The notes under the pieces: generated by a model
What the model was told of the DNA's origin: nothing
Database searches by the model: none
What the model saw: only the letters and a program-made list of their open reading frames with translations
Part shown: positions 1 through 9,900 of the stretch, one piece after another
How positions within the stretch are numbered: position 1 is the first letter of the stretch
Layout: each line of letters begins with the position of its first letter
NCBI GenBank assembly: GCA_964470785.1
Contig: CAYYED010000045.1
Location: 1-60,088, forward strand
DNA length: 60,088 nt
Origin: CAYYED01 sp964470785
GTDB taxonomy: Bacteria > Patescibacteriota > Minisyncoccia > Minisyncoccales > PEYH01
Direction of reading: 5' to 3'
Translations under genes and position numbers: made by a program

Positions 1-3000
1 ATCACTCGTGTCAGAATTCATATACACAGAGATAGAGCTGCCTGTAGACACACCCGTAACACTAGTGTTGCTTAAGGTGAATGTCTTGGAACTCCCTGCT
101 CCAATTTGTACACCGGCTGCAGCCAAGCAAGTAATAGTTTGCGTGCTTGCCGTACAGCTCTCGTCAGTAAACTCTGCATCTGTATTATTATACAGTTTCC
201 ATGTACCAGCCGTAGTGGCGCTACTGGTGGCAATAGTAAACTTCCATTGATAGAAGTCCACCGCATCGCCGGTGGCAGAAACCTTAAATCTATATAAGTT
301 ATTTCCGCCCGTAGTCAGAGTTTGGCCGCCTAAAGCAACGCCAGTCGTGGTAATGGTTGGAACAGCTTTCCAAATTCTAAAGGCATTGGCAGTGCGGGCA
401 GCAGCAGGAACGCTGGTCAAGTTGGTTCCGCTAATTTCTCCTCTGGCAGTAACATTACCCAGATTAATACGCATTGTAATTGCTCTATTAGAAGCAGCTA
501 CGCCATAAACATTAATATCTGCCTTAACAGTAAGGTGCTTCTTGGCACCAGCTGGGACAGCCCAGTTTAATCCACTAAATGTAGTGGTTCCACTGGCGCC
601 AATTGATGCTCTGCTCGCTAACAAGGTGGTTCCATCGTAAAGGCCAATATTTAGAATATCGGCTATAGCTTCTCCACCGGTTTCTGTAACCGCGATAGAG
701 CTAACAATAGCGTCTTCTGCGCCGGTTGTCTCATAAAACTCAAATTTAGCAAGCTCTTGTCCGGTGTCGCCCATTAAAAGCATGGCAGAAGACGGACTGT
801 CAGCTGCCTTGTTAACCGTTAAGGCGGCATTAGCAACCAAATAAAGGGTTTGTCCAGTTATGGTGCCGGTGTCATTAGCGCTACTGGCAGTGTCTACACC
901 AGTACCGTATGCCCCTGTTAAATTAACAGTTTTTGCAGAAGAGGATGTCGCAGTAGCACCGGAAACAATGTCTGCAAAAACATTAACTACCATTTGCTGT
1001 CCGGCAGCTAAATTAATCCTTGGTGAAGGATAGAAAAAATAGCTACTGTCTGCGCTCACCGTTGCTTGGGTGCTGCCAATTTGAGTTCCGTCTGCTTTCT
1101 TAAGCGTAACGTTTTGCAATGCGGAAAAAGCGCTATTAGAATCAGCGACTCTAAAGGAGCTGATATTAACCGCTTCTCCGGCTCCGGCAGTTACGGTAAA
1201 GGAAGCCACTCGAAGTCCGGTAGCTCCGGCTACTCCGGTGGGAACGGTAGCTGAGCCATCGGGCATAGCCACATTCTTGGCCGTAGTCAAAGCTCCTGTT
1301 CGAACCGTTAATGTAAATCCAACCGCGCTTGGGGTGGATAAAGAGGTCATAGAGCTTCTGCCTTGAGCATTACCAGAACCAGTATCTAAAGAAACTCTAA
1401 TAGTGTTACCATCAGCAATGTTGGTGCCATTAGAGCTCTTAGCATCTGCCCTAACCGTTAAAACACTGGTTTCTCCGGCCTTGACAACAAAAGTATTGCC
1501 AAAGCTAAATTCTCTGGGAGTAGCGTCGGCTGAAATATCTCTTGTGGTGTCTTTTTGCGTTCCGTCAACATAAAGCTTAACATTCTTTAAGCCATCTCCA
1601 TGAGAATTTGCTACAGAAGCCGTAAGGCTGCTAATTCTTATGTCTTCTCCAAATGCCTGAATGTTAAACTTGGCAACCTCAATATTAGTAGCTCCTAAAA
1701 CAGCGCTTCCTGAAGGAGAGTCGCTGGAGCGGGTAATAAGAATGCTGCCTGTGTTGATGGTGGTGTTTCCGGCAGATTCAATAATGGTCCACGAATCGGC
1801 CTGATTGGGTTTAATATAAACACCGTATTCCATATCCTGGGCAATAATATCAGCCATATTCTGGAAAGAAAACTTAAACGTTCTGTTGGTTCCGCCAACA
1901 ATATCACCTCTTAAGGAATAGTATTTGGTATCCCCGGCATTAAGCTTGATAGGATCAGCGCTTAGATCAAAGGTGGCTGTGTTGTCTGTGCCAAGCATTT
2001 CCACGGTTGCTCCATACTGGTTGGCATCAGCGCCGACTATTTTCAAGTTCTTAATATCGCCTCGGGCAATACTCCCGATGTTGGTGAAAATAAGTTTGTG
2101 AACCTCTACTTCTTGATCAACAGCAGCCAAAGAGAACTCCCATAATTCAAAATTGGTTTCTCCCGGATCTACTGTAGAAGAATAGGTGCTGTGGGCAATG
2201 GTTAGTTTTCCTAAGTCGCTAACCTGAGCTACGCTCATAAGGTTGCCGGCTAACGGAAAGCTTCCTCCCACTGTTGCATTGGATACAACATCGTCTTTAG
2301 AGGCCAAGCTAAATCCAATGGTTAGCCCTGAGCCAGCGCCATTGGCTAAGTCGCCTTTCACGGTAATGGTCTTGCTTCCTCCAGCCGGAACGGTAAATAA
2401 ACTGTTGCTGAAAGTAGCTACCTTACTGGCAAAAGAAGAATATTCTGCCAATCTGGTGTTGCCATCATAAAGATAAAGCTGAGAAATATCAGCGTCAGAG
2501 GCAATGCCTATTCTGTTTAGCTTTAATGAAGTGACATTAGCCGCAGCTGTTCCGCTATTGGTAAATCTTAGTTTCAAGAAAGGAATTGATGCTTGAGCCC
2601 CGTCACCGCTGATAGCGTCGGCAATAATAGAGCCAGAGGCCGGATTATCTGAGGCCAAAGCCACGGTTAAGTTGGCATCGCCTACAGGAGTTTCGCCTTC
2701 GGCTGTGGCGTGGCAAGCATCGTCGTACCAGTAAAAATCTGCGTCTTCGCAATCGGCCTGATTGTCATAATCGCTTGGTACGGATGTTGGAGGCGGTACC
2801 TCTACTGTGAGCAATGCATTAAGCTTGTCTCTGGTTGTTTGTCCTACAAATCCGGTTCCCGTGGTAATCCCCCAAGGAGCTAAAACATCACTGGCATAAA
2901 GCTCTTGGAATTTGATAACTCCGGCTTTGGTTAAAGGACCAAAGTAAGAGGTTTCATTTCCCGGAGAGCCGACGCCGGTTTCAGCTAATTGGGTATCAGA

Positions 3001-3309
3001 ATCGGAATTAAGGACAATCTGTAAATACTTTACATCATTACCGGTCATTCCTTGTTTAAGGGCTCTGTCAAATTCAAAACCCTCGGGAATTCCGGTAATA
3101 GCAGGAGTTGTTGGTCCATCTGTTGGTTCGCCGGTCAGGTCTGCTAATTGCTCTTGGTATTGCAATAGCTGCGCCTGCAAATCAGCAATTGCCGCGGTCA
3201 GCTCTTCCATAGTCATGGCTTGAGCCGGGGCAAAAGAACCGCCAACCATTGTCACGGCGACAATGAATGTAGTAACTCCTGAAAATAATCTTTTCAATAA
3301 TATACTCAT
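1..3309 (-). CDS. Large secreted surface protein, C-terminus beyond left edge
   Basis: The reading frame is open from the ATG at 3309 to the left edge (1103 codons seen). Residues 1 to about 32 form a signal peptide ending near AQAMT, followed by a short coiled coil (about 35-60). Residues 75-163 (FDRALKQGMTGNDVKYLQ onward) resemble a peptidoglycan-binding-1-like domain of the kind common at the N-terminus of Parcubacteria exoproteins. A short Cys/Asp-rich linker (DNQADCEDADFYWYDD) follows. The rest is a long series of Thr/Ser/Gly-rich beta-sandwich repeats with recurring phrases such as VPAGGSKTITVKGDL. It is probably a cell-surface or S-layer-like protein; that role is inferred. No Shine-Dalgarno site is visible. 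No catalytic motif was recognised. Confidence 0.8.
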   Translation of the reverse strand, partial: MSILLKRLFSGVTTFIVAVTMVGGSFAPAQAMTMEELTAAIADLQAQLLQYQEQLADLTGEPTDGPTTPAITGIPEGFEFDRALKQGMTGNDVKYLQIVLNSDSDTQLAETGVGSPGNETSYFGPLTKAGVIKFQELYASDVLAPWGITTGTGFVGQTTRDKLNALLTVEVPPPTSVPSDYDNQADCEDADFYWYDDACHATAEGETPVGDANLTVALASDNPASGSIIADAISGDGAQASIPFLKLRFTNSGTAAANVTSLKLNRIGIASDADISQLYLYDGNTRLAEYSSFASKVATFSNSLFTVPAGGSKTITVKGDLANGAGSGLTIGFSLASKDDVVSNATVGGSFPLAGNLMSVAQVSDLGKLTIAHSTYSSTVDPGETNFELWEFSLAAVDQEVEVHKLIFTNIGSIARGDIKNLKIVGADANQYGATVEMLGTDNTATFDLSADPIKLNAGDTKYYSLRGDIVGGTNRTFKFSFQNMADIIAQDMEYGVYIKPNQADSWTIIESAGNTTINTGSILITRSSDSPSGSAVLGATNIEVAKFNIQAFGEDIRISSLTASVANSHGDGLKNVKLYVDGTQKDTTRDISADATPREFSFGNTFVVKAGETSVLTVRADAKSSNGTNIADGNTIRVSLDTGSGNAQGRSSMTSLSTPSAVGFTLTVRTGALTTAKNVAMPDGSATVPTGVAGATGLRVASFTVTAGAGEAVNISSFRVADSNSAFSALQNVTLKKADGTQIGSTQATVSADSSYFFYPSPRINLAAGQQMVVNVFADIVSGATATSSSAKTVNLTGAYGTGVDTASSANDTGTITGQTLYLVANAALTVNKAADSPSSAMLLMGDTGQELAKFEFYETTGAEDAIVSSIAVTETGGEAIADILNIGLYDGTTLLASRASIGASGTTTFSGLNWAVPAGAKKHLTVKADINVYGVAASNRAITMRINLGNVTARGEISGTNLTSVPAAARTANAFRIWKAVPTITTTGVALGGQTLTTGGNNLYRFKVSATGDAVDFYQWKFTIATSSATTAGTWKLYNNTDAEFTDESCTASTQTITCLAAAGVQIGAGSSKTFTLSNTSVTGVSTGSSISVYMNSDTSD

Positions 3310-3351
3310 TTTTTTAATTTTTATTTTACTTTTAATTATTATCCTGAACGG

Positions 3352-3412
3352 AATGAAAGATTCTGTAACAATACACAAGATCCTTCGCTAACGCTCAGGA
3401 TGACAGCGCTCG
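3352..3412. repeat. Dispersed repeat of the tccttcg...aggatgaca type
   Basis: The stretch carries GATCCTTCGCTAACGCTC followed by AGGATGACA and a GC-rich palindrome (gcgctcgcgcgc). A related but diverged copy lies at about 34836-34930. The type is widespread in intergenic DNA of many bacteria. Here it supplies an in-frame TGA (3395-3397) to the frame running on from the upstream gene. Confidence 0.55.
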
Positions 3413-3514
3413 CGCGCTGCCAGTTCGACCTTTAGTTTTTTTTGGTCTAAACAATAATAATCCTGCTGTTAAGCCGACCAAACCCAACAGCGCCTGATTT
3501 CTAATCGTTTGATT

Positions 3515-4309
3515 TTAATAAGAAAAAATAAAATCTATTTTTTCCAGTGCCTGCTGATATTCCCCTTCATTATATAATGCTTCTGCCTCTTTGAGAAGGC
3601 CTTCCTGTTCTTCGGTCAAGCTCCGCGTTTTCGTCATTTGAATCAAGCTTTTTGCCAATTCAGCGGAAGTAAATTGGATATTGTTTCTTAGGGCTTGGTC
3701 AATTTGTTCTTCGGTGGCGATTATTGCGGCTCTCACCTCTTCCAAATCTTTTGCTTCTATTTCTGTTTCTGCTGTATATGTTATATCTGCTATGCCTGCT
3801 GTATTTGTTGTATCTGTTGTATCTGTTGTATCTGTTATATCTGTTGTATCTGCTGTATTAATAGTCGTTTCCAGTTTCTGAAGCTTTCCTTTAATTTCAT
3901 TAACGGTCCGGACTATTTTGCCGGTTGTTTCAGGATTTTTCAATTCTTGGTCATTTGCCAATGTTTTCCCTATTTCTGCTAAACTGTTTCTTATTTCAGC
4001 CAAAGGCCCTTGTTCAGAAATTTCAGCAATTCCTAATTCCGGCTCTTGTGAGTCCTGGAAAGGAGCATAAAAATCAAAAAGCGCAAAAACCCCTAATCCT
4101 ATCAAGATTGCCAAGGTTCCGGAAATAACTGCCGGAGCAAGCTTTAATTTTGGAGTCCAGGACGGCAAAAAGCCCCAAGAAAAAGTTTTCCCAGGGTTTG
4201 TGTTGTATAAATCATCTAAAATGCGGGCTTTAGTTGCCTGCTTCCACGCTGAATCCGGCTTAATCTCCTGCAATGCTTTTAAATTGTGGATAATTTGCCT
4301 TTCCTCCAT
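3515..4309 (-). CDS. Predicted single-pass anti-sigma-like membrane protein
   Basis: This 264-residue protein has a short cytosolic N-terminal region rich in helix-forming residues, one membrane segment (about residues 59-82, LAPAVISGTLAILIGLGVFAL), and an extracytoplasmic part with coiled-coil character. A Thr/Asp-rich stretch at about 150-180 is built from 9-bp DNA repeats. It lies downstream of an ECF sigma factor on the same strand, across a 396-bp repeat-filled gap. The pairing and topology suggest an anti-sigma or sigma-associated factor. No named anti-sigma domain could be recognised. After the TAA stop the same frame continues with a hydrophobic segment and a basic tail (see findings), so the C-terminus may be truncated. 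Confidence 0.6.
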   Translation of the reverse strand: MEERQIIHNLKALQEIKPDSAWKQATKARILDDLYNTNPGKTFSWGFLPSWTPKLKLAPAVISGTLAILIGLGVFALFDFYAPFQDSQEPELGIAEISEQGPLAEIRNSLAEIGKTLANDQELKNPETTGKIVRTVNEIKGKLQKLETTINTADTTDITDTTDTTDTTNTAGIADITYTAETEIEAKDLEEVRAAIIATEEQIDQALRNNIQFTSAELAKSLIQMTKTRSLTEEQEGLLKEAEALYNEGEYQQALEKIDFIFSY

Positions 4310-4325
4310 GGTTTTTTGGGTCTGG

Positions 4326-4345
4326 ATTCCCGCCTGCGCGGGAAT
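4326..4345. repeat. Short inverted repeat ATTCCCGCCTGCGCGGGAAT
   Basis: ATTCCCGC and GCGGGAAT arms surround a 4-base centre, 17 bp upstream of the start of the gene at 4309. It resembles the dRS3/REP-type dispersed repeats of other bacteria. A regulatory role is not shown. Confidence 0.6.
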
Positions 4346-4460
4346 GACATGCCCTATATTATTAACGGGAATAATATACCCTATTATACCCTATTATTAA
4401 GTAGACGATGAAAACGCTAAAGTGTTACACCTTGGGTGACTTTTGACTGTTAACTGTTGC

Positions 4461-4493
4461 CTAGCCCGCTGATCGCTCCAGCGGTCGGCCTAG
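4461..4493. repeat. 33-bp CTAG-bounded REP-like element, copy 1
   Basis: Bounded by CTAG at both ends with core CCGCTGATCGCTCCAGCGG. The reverse complement recurs at 39428-39460 with one mismatch, so the two copies are in opposite orientation. A related core also lies within comEC (about 28748-28786). Confidence 0.7.
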
Positions 4494-4520
4494 GGACTTT
4501 TGACTACGGCCCAGACCTTG

Positions 4521-4642
4521 TGTCATTGCGAGGAGCGACTAGAGGGAGCGACGAAGCAATCTCTTGCGTGGTAATTTCACGGATAGATTGCTTCGGACTG
4601 ACGCCCTCGCAATGACGTGAAAGGGACACCCTCGCAATGACG
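4521..4642. repeat. TCATTGCGAG / CTCGCAATGA inverted dispersed repeat
   Basis: TGTCATTGCGAGGAGCGAC with GAAGCAATCTC faces AGATTGCTTCG and CTCGCAATGACG, with a second CTCGCAATGACG after it. This is a MITE/REP-like inverted element of a type found in many bacterial genomes. Together with the flanking sequence it fills the 4310-4705 gap. No gene was seen there. Confidence 0.65.
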
Positions 4643-4705
4643 TAAGCGACTAAAGTGGCTAAAAACCATTGTCAAAGATCAATAGTCATTGTCAACAGTC
4701 AATGG

Positions 4706-5221
4706 TCAATGGTCATTATCGATGGTCGCCTTCAGTTGTTCCATTGCTCGGTGGAGCATTATTCTTACTGCTCCTTTTGATTTAACCAAAATTTCAGCAA
4801 TTTCTTTGGTAGAAAGCCCGTCTATGTGCTTTAAAATAATGACATCCTGATATTCCGGCTTAAGCCGGGCAAGGGCTTTTTGAACAATTGCCAAGTCAGA
4901 ACGGTCAGTTTCCTTTTTTTCCAAGGACTGGGCAGTGTCCTCTATCTTTATTTCACTGTCCTCAATGGACACAATTTGCGTCCGCCCTTCTGCGCGATAA
5001 TGGTCAATCACTAAATTCCGGGCCGAAGCATAAAGAAATGCCCGAGGATTTTTAATTTCTTTATTTTCCTCCAAATGAAAAACTCTCCAGGTCTTTAAGA
5101 ATACCTCTGAAGTAAGGTCTTCGGCTGTTTCTTTAGAACTTACTTTGATATAGATAAAGCGGTAGATGCTGTCTGCATATCTATTATAGATTTTACTGAA
5201 TTTTCTTTGGTGTTTGTTCAT
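4706..5221 (-). CDS. ECF-type RNA polymerase sigma factor
   Basis: This 171-residue sigma-70 family protein has region 2 at about residues 7-55 (YNRYADSIYRFIYIKV, then AEDLTSEVFLKTW) and region 4 at about 115-165 (LKPEYQDVIILKHIDGLS, then a helix-turn-helix with KEIAEILVKSKGAVRIMLHR). There is no region 3 or 1.1, as in ECF factors. The start is placed at MNKHQRKF. The longer frame upstream is repeat DNA (peptide LFEGEERGGGG) and a direct-repeat array, and is unlikely to be coding. The predicted anti-sigma-like gene lies downstream. Confidence 0.85.
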   Translation of the reverse strand: MNKHQRKFSKIYNRYADSIYRFIYIKVSSKETAEDLTSEVFLKTWRVFHLEENKEIKNPRAFLYASARNLVIDHYRAEGRTQIVSIEDSEIKIEDTAQSLEKKETDRSDLAIVQKALARLKPEYQDVIILKHIDGLSTKEIAEILVKSKGAVRIMLHRAMEQLKATIDNDH

Positions 5222-5223
5222 TT

Positions 5224-5290
5224 TTGGAAATCCTCCCCCTCCTCTTTCCTCCCCCTCAAAGAGGGGGAGGATTAAGGAGGGGGTGGAATT
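5224..5290. repeat. GGGGGAGG palindromic dispersed repeat
   Basis: CCCCCTCAAAGAGGGGGAGG followed by ATTAAGGAGGGGG, located just upstream of the sigma gene start. It belongs to the same family as the blocks near 6843, 12055, 23788, 34133, 37455, 44510 and 55725. Confidence 0.75.
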
Positions 5291-5312
5291 CTCGGGTAAA
5301 TAAAAATAATAT

Positions 5313-5374
5313 CCGGACATTGGTTCGGACATCGTGGACAAAATGTGGACAATAAGTGGACAAATTGTGGACAA
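5313..5374 (-). promoter_or_regulatory. Tandem DnaA-box-like array, 11-bp period
   Basis: Read on the minus strand, four 9-mers TTGTCCAC(G/A/T/A) occupy 5333-5341, 5344-5352, 5355-5363 and 5366-5374, with starts exactly 11 bp apart. Two weaker units (tcggacat, ccggacat) continue toward the sigma gene. TTGTCCACA is a known DnaA-box form in some bacteria. The array could equally bind the adjacent regulator. It sits between that regulator gene and the sigma factor. Confidence 0.5.
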
Positions 5375-5405
5375 CTATTTTTTACTAAAACCCACTTGTC
5401 CGCTT

Positions 5406-6080
5406 TTACTTCTTCTCTTTAAGGGTAAATAAAACATCTTTTTTACTTTCTCTCTTTCTGTTTAAAACATTATTTCGCATCAAGGCGCTCACGTCTCTTC
5501 TAATGGTTCTGGAAGTAATCTCTGGAAATGCCTGTTGAATTTCTTGTAGAGAAATTACTTCTTTTTCTTTGAGCATTTCTATAATTTTTTTCTGTCTTTC
5601 TTGGGGCGAGTCAGGCGACCCTTCTAAGTTTTCCACAGGCCTTTGCCTTTCTTTTGTTTTAAGGATTTTTTGTTCTTTTTTAGAAAATTTTTGAGTTTTG
5701 AGCGATTCCCGGGTCTTGAGAACTTTTTCCCGTGGCGGTAAATTAATAACTTTTAGCGGCTCAATCAGTTGTTCCGTGCTTATTTTCAGCTGTTTTAGGG
5801 CGATTTCTTGTTTTATTTCTCTGTAATACCGTTCTAAAACCAAAAAATTCTTTTCATCGGCCCATTTCTGGCTTTTGGCTATCCTAAAAAGCGCTAATAT
5901 TTGCTCTATCTTCCGAAAAATAGCGGTTTTTTGGGATTTTTGGGGAACAAAAACAATAAGAGCGGATAAAATTTGGTTTGCCTTCTCTCTAATTTGAAAT
6001 TTTAGCGGCTCCCTTTCCGGAAAAAGGCCGGTTACCCTATATAAAGCTATTGTTATCTTAATAATTTTTTCCTTATCCAT
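5406..6080 (-). CDS. CPR-type protein with C-terminal DeoR-like helix-turn-helix
   Basis: The 224-residue protein has an N-terminal helical domain (IIKITIALYRVTGLFPEREP, about residues 5-90), a charged linker, and a C-terminal winged helix at about 160-224 (RQKKIIEMLKEKEVISLQEI, then TSRTIRRDVSALMRNN) of the DeoR type. Start chosen at MDKEKII; an in-frame TTG at 6101 would add seven residues. It is likely a DNA-binding regulator, target unknown. It lies upstream of the sigma gene and next to a direct-repeat array that would be a natural operator candidate. Confidence 0.7.
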   Translation of the reverse strand: MDKEKIIKITIALYRVTGLFPEREPLKFQIREKANQILSALIVFVPQKSQKTAIFRKIEQILALFRIAKSQKWADEKNFLVLERYYREIKQEIALKQLKISTEQLIEPLKVINLPPREKVLKTRESLKTQKFSKKEQKILKTKERQRPVENLEGSPDSPQERQKKIIEMLKEKEVISLQEIQQAFPEITSRTIRRDVSALMRNNVLNRKRESKKDVLFTLKEKK

Positions 6081-6158
6081 AGACCAAGCAAAGCCAGCCA
6101 AGGCGCTCTGACCAGCTAATCTTTCCTCCCTGCTAATTACTCAAAAACACGGCGCTTT

Positions 6159-6764
6159 TTACCAAGCCACTAATTGGGAAAACTGTTTAAGGTTTTCCAA
6201 TTGTGTCTCGGTAAGGCCTTGCGAATGTTCCACCGCTTCTCTGACCAGATTTTCAGAAATATTCAACTTTTCTCCAAGATCTAAGGGCTTTTCACCAATC
6301 TGCTTCTGAATATAGTCCTCGGCATATACCCTGTGCTCCGGGGTCATTTCCACGGCATCTACCCGGGCGGCAAGATATTGGCTGACTGCCCTGCGGGCAA
6401 GATGGGTAACCCCTTCTCCTGACCGGGCTTCAAACACATATTCTCCTGTCAGTATTTCATCCGGTTCAGACAGCCCTTCTTTTGTCTCTCCTGCAATAAC
6501 CGGAATCTTTATCTCTGCATCCGAAACAATTGGCTCAACCTCACCTTCTGTCACGCCAATGGAAACCTCCTCGTCAGGCACAAAACCGGTTTCTTCTGTA
6601 ATATCAGGCCCAATGACTGAAAAAAGATTAATCTTGTATTCTTTCAAAGCACCGGTGTTTTGCAAATAGGCAAAAGTGCCCAGAGCCAAGACAATAAAAA
6701 GAACAACCAAGCCGACAACAAAAGCGCCTCCCTCTATTTTTGAAGCTCTCGTAAAAAACCTCAT
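6159..6764 (-). CDS. Membrane-anchored protein with LysM-like segment, conserved CPR type
   Basis: This 201-residue protein has one N-terminal membrane helix (about residues 12-34, GAFVVGLVVLFIVLALGTF) and an acidic, proline-containing extracytoplasmic linker. A conserved C-terminal domain starts at about residue 108 (YVFEARSGEGVTHLARRAVS). Its opening resembles the LysM pattern (Y-x-V-x-x-G-D-S-L-x-x-I-A), so cell-wall association is possible but unproven. It ends with a helical region. No Shine-Dalgarno site is seen. The specific function is not known. Confidence 0.6.
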   Translation of the reverse strand: MRFFTRASKIEGGAFVVGLVVLFIVLALGTFAYLQNTGALKEYKINLFSVIGPDITEETGFVPDEEVSIGVTEGEVEPIVSDAEIKIPVIAGETKEGLSEPDEILTGEYVFEARSGEGVTHLARRAVSQYLAARVDAVEMTPEHRVYAEDYIQKQIGEKPLDLGEKLNISENLVREAVEHSQGLTETQLENLKQFSQLVAW

Positions 6765-6842
6765 ATTAATTTTTTTAATTATCTTAAATTTAGTTTATAC
6801 AATAAAAATTTTTTGTAAAGGGGAAAACTAAAATCCCGCTCC

Positions 6843-6906
6843 TCCCCCACCTTTCCCTCCCCCTCGCAGAGGGGGAGGGATTAAGGGAGGGGGGATTAAG
6901 GGAGGG
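6843..6906. repeat. GGGGGAGG palindromic dispersed repeat
   Basis: CCCCCTCGCAGAGGGGGAGG with two ATTAAGGGAGGGGG-type tails. The element runs into the 3' end of the next gene and supplies its TAA stop (6896-6898) and last codons (PLP). Confidence 0.75.
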
Positions 6907-9900
6907 GGTAAATTGTTCCCTCTTGTCCGCTATAATTTCCATTATTTACATTAACTCCGCCCTTGGCCTCTATCTCTCCAAAAAACCCGCTCGTGTCCCC
7001 GTGTATTGCTATCCTTCCACCGCCGCCGGCACCGGCATAGGTAAAAGCATTTCCTCCATTAGCCGAAATTTTGCCTGTTCCTTCTAAAAAACCGGTTTCT
7101 AAATAAACGCTCCCGCCGCTGCCGGCAGCGGTGGCAGAGCATCCCCAGCTTGGCGAAGGAATGCCGGGTTCTCCATCAGCAGAAATTTCCCCGTCTAAGG
7201 CCAAAATATTTTCAGCCAAAATAATGATAGCCCCTCCTCCGGCTCCGCCTGATTGTTCAGAACAAAAGCCGGGATCTGCCGGAATCTTGCCTCCTCCTGA
7301 ACCAAAATCTTGGGGGTTTTCAGGGCTTCCATAAACAGAACTGGTAGCATTTCTTCCGCCTTGGCCGCCATAACTTCCTCCAATAATTCTTTCTCCTGTT
7401 CCCGGGCCTTCGCCTGAACCATGTCCCAGTCCGCTGACAGACAAGAAAGAACCCGCCCTTAATGAAAAATCGTTCACTTCTGCCCTTATATTGGCTTTAA
7501 TTTCCGAGTTTTCCACAATTAAATCATTGGCTCTAAAAATTAAAAATTCTTTTGGAATATTTTGCCATAAAACAAAATTCAGTATTATTTCTCCTGCCTG
7601 AATCATAATTTCCTTTTCTGCGGACAAAGAACAATTGCTAATCTCTAAAACATCTATGCCGTTTAAGTTTTCTGAAAGCTCTAAAACCCCTGTTTGGCAG
7701 GAGTTTTCTATTATTAATTTGCTTTTTCCCAAGTTTTCAAAATAAACCGTTCCCGGAGAACCGCAACCGCCGGATGTCCTGTTACTTCCCCCATAAGCAT
7801 AAATTTCTCCTTGGAACTGGTCGTCTTGATAATAAACAGCAGCTTGGCCGCCATTGCCGGCACCGCCGCCGTCAATAGAATCCGCCCCGCTGGACGATAT
7901 TTCTCCGTTTCCTTTAAGGGTTTTGGTTTTAATATAAATACTGCCGCCATCTCCGCCGGCTGTTGCCGGACAACCATAGCTAAGATGCCCTACGCCCTGA
8001 AGTCCGTTAGTGGAAATTGTGCCGTTAATAGCAAGGTCATTTTCTATTTCTAAAATAATTGCCCCTCCTCCGGGACCGCCGGGAGCGGCAAGACATAGTC
8101 CGGGGATTATTTCTCTGCCTCTGCCGGCCGAGCCCAAAGAATCGGGAAAAGAATAATTTTTCCCCACAGAAACCATTTGTGAATAGCCCTGGCCAACAGC
8201 GGTCATTAAACTGCTTTGTTCTATAATAATATTGTCTGCCGTGATTTTTACGCCCTTGAACCCTTCTATGTCTTCATCTGCTTCTAAGGTCAGAGTTGCC
8301 CCATTTTTAACAACCAAATCCTGAAAAACATATTCACCGGCAGGCAAAGCAGTGTCTTGGGAAACCACTGTCTTAGACACGCTATTTTCTGCTCCGGGCG
8401 TACCATTGATTGAATTTCCCTCAATATCCAAGCCGTTTCGGCCAATGCCATTATTGCTGGCCCAATTGTCCGAATCAGTGCCGCCAATAGCAGAATCAAT
8501 CCTTTCCATGGTCTGTTTTGTGTTGTTATCGCCGGCAAACCATGCTTGAGAAGCGTCCACTCTGTCTATCAAGACCCCTTCATTATTATAGAGCTCTATA
8601 ATTTCGCCGGCATTATTAAGATTCCAATCAGTCCCAAAATTTCCATATCTTGCGTCAATCTGAACATCAACAAGGGTTTCCATATCTTCATCGCCGCGAG
8701 CTAAAACATAAAATCCATTGGGCTGAATGGCTGTTCCCTGTTCAAAAATAATGTCAAATGTTTCTGTGGTAGGAACAAACAAGCGCCATCCGGCCATCTC
8801 TATTATTTCTTCGCCGGGATTGTAAAGCTCCAGCCATTGATGCCGCCAATTCGCTTCTGTCCCCATCCAGGCGATTTCGTTAATAACTGCTGTTAAAAGC
8901 GGTTCTTCGGGCTGCTTTTTTTCCTCCTCATCCTCCTCATCCTCCTCGTCTTCGTCTTCATCTTCGTCTTCCTCGTCTTCGTTGTCAGTGTCATCGTCAT
9001 TGTTATTGTCTTCCTCTTCGTCTTCGTCATTGTCGACATCTCCGTCTTCGTCGTTCTCATCATCGTCTGTGCCAGTGCCCTCATCTACTTCCGGCATATA
9101 GCTTTGATTTCGTGCCCCGGGAGTGGAAACTTGCATTTCAAAATCATTAGCATTGTTGTTTGTGTCTTGATATGTTTGGTTGTCTGTATTCCATTTTCTT
9201 CCTATACTCTTTTCAATAAGCGGATTTTCCGTTGGCGCTGTTTCAAAGTCCGGGGCTTGTCCCCATCCCACTTTATCAACTTCCTGCTTGTTTGGATTTT
9301 TAAGGACAATGGCATTATCTTCGGTCAATGTTAATATATCTAAAATAATGTCCGGATTTATGTCCGCGGTTCTGGCAATTAACAAATATCCTTTGGCCGG
9401 AATAATTTTGCCGTCAAAGTGAGTTGAAGAAACAGATGAACCCCAGGAATCAGCATTTTTGGTTTTCCGCTGAATATACCAACCGGTTAAGGAAACCGCG
9501 CTTGAATTGGGATTATAAAGTTCAATGAATCTCTGTCCAATCGGTGAGAGTTGAATCTCGGAAATTAGAATCTTGGGGTAAGATGGAGCCGAAGCGCCTC
9601 CGCCGCCGCCGGTGGCAGGAGACGTGGCTGTATCGTCAGTATCGGTGTCAGTATCAGTAGTATCGGTATCGGTATCGTCAATGTCAGTGTCATCGTCAAT
9701 GTCAGCGTCATAGTCGCCATCCGGCACCCAAGCACACCCCTGTTCTTTTATCTTTTCCAAAGTTAGTTCGCCAATACCCTTAATTTCTAATAAATCATCA
9801 ATATTTTGAAAAACATTGGTAATTCTCCACTGGATAATTTCTTGAGCCCGGGCCTCGCCAATATAGACAATGGACATTAATTGCTCTTTGGAACCGGTAT

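Noticed and set aside
5222..5374. N-terminal extension of the sigma factor at 4706
   Set aside because: It is encoded by a GGGGGAGG repeat and the TTGTCCAC array; sigma region 2 begins right after the internal ATG at 5221.
5313..5374. Full replication origin
   Set aside because: The DnaA-box-like array is suggestive, but no dnaA, dnaN, rpmH, gyr or clear AT-rich unwinding element with skew change can be shown from this window.
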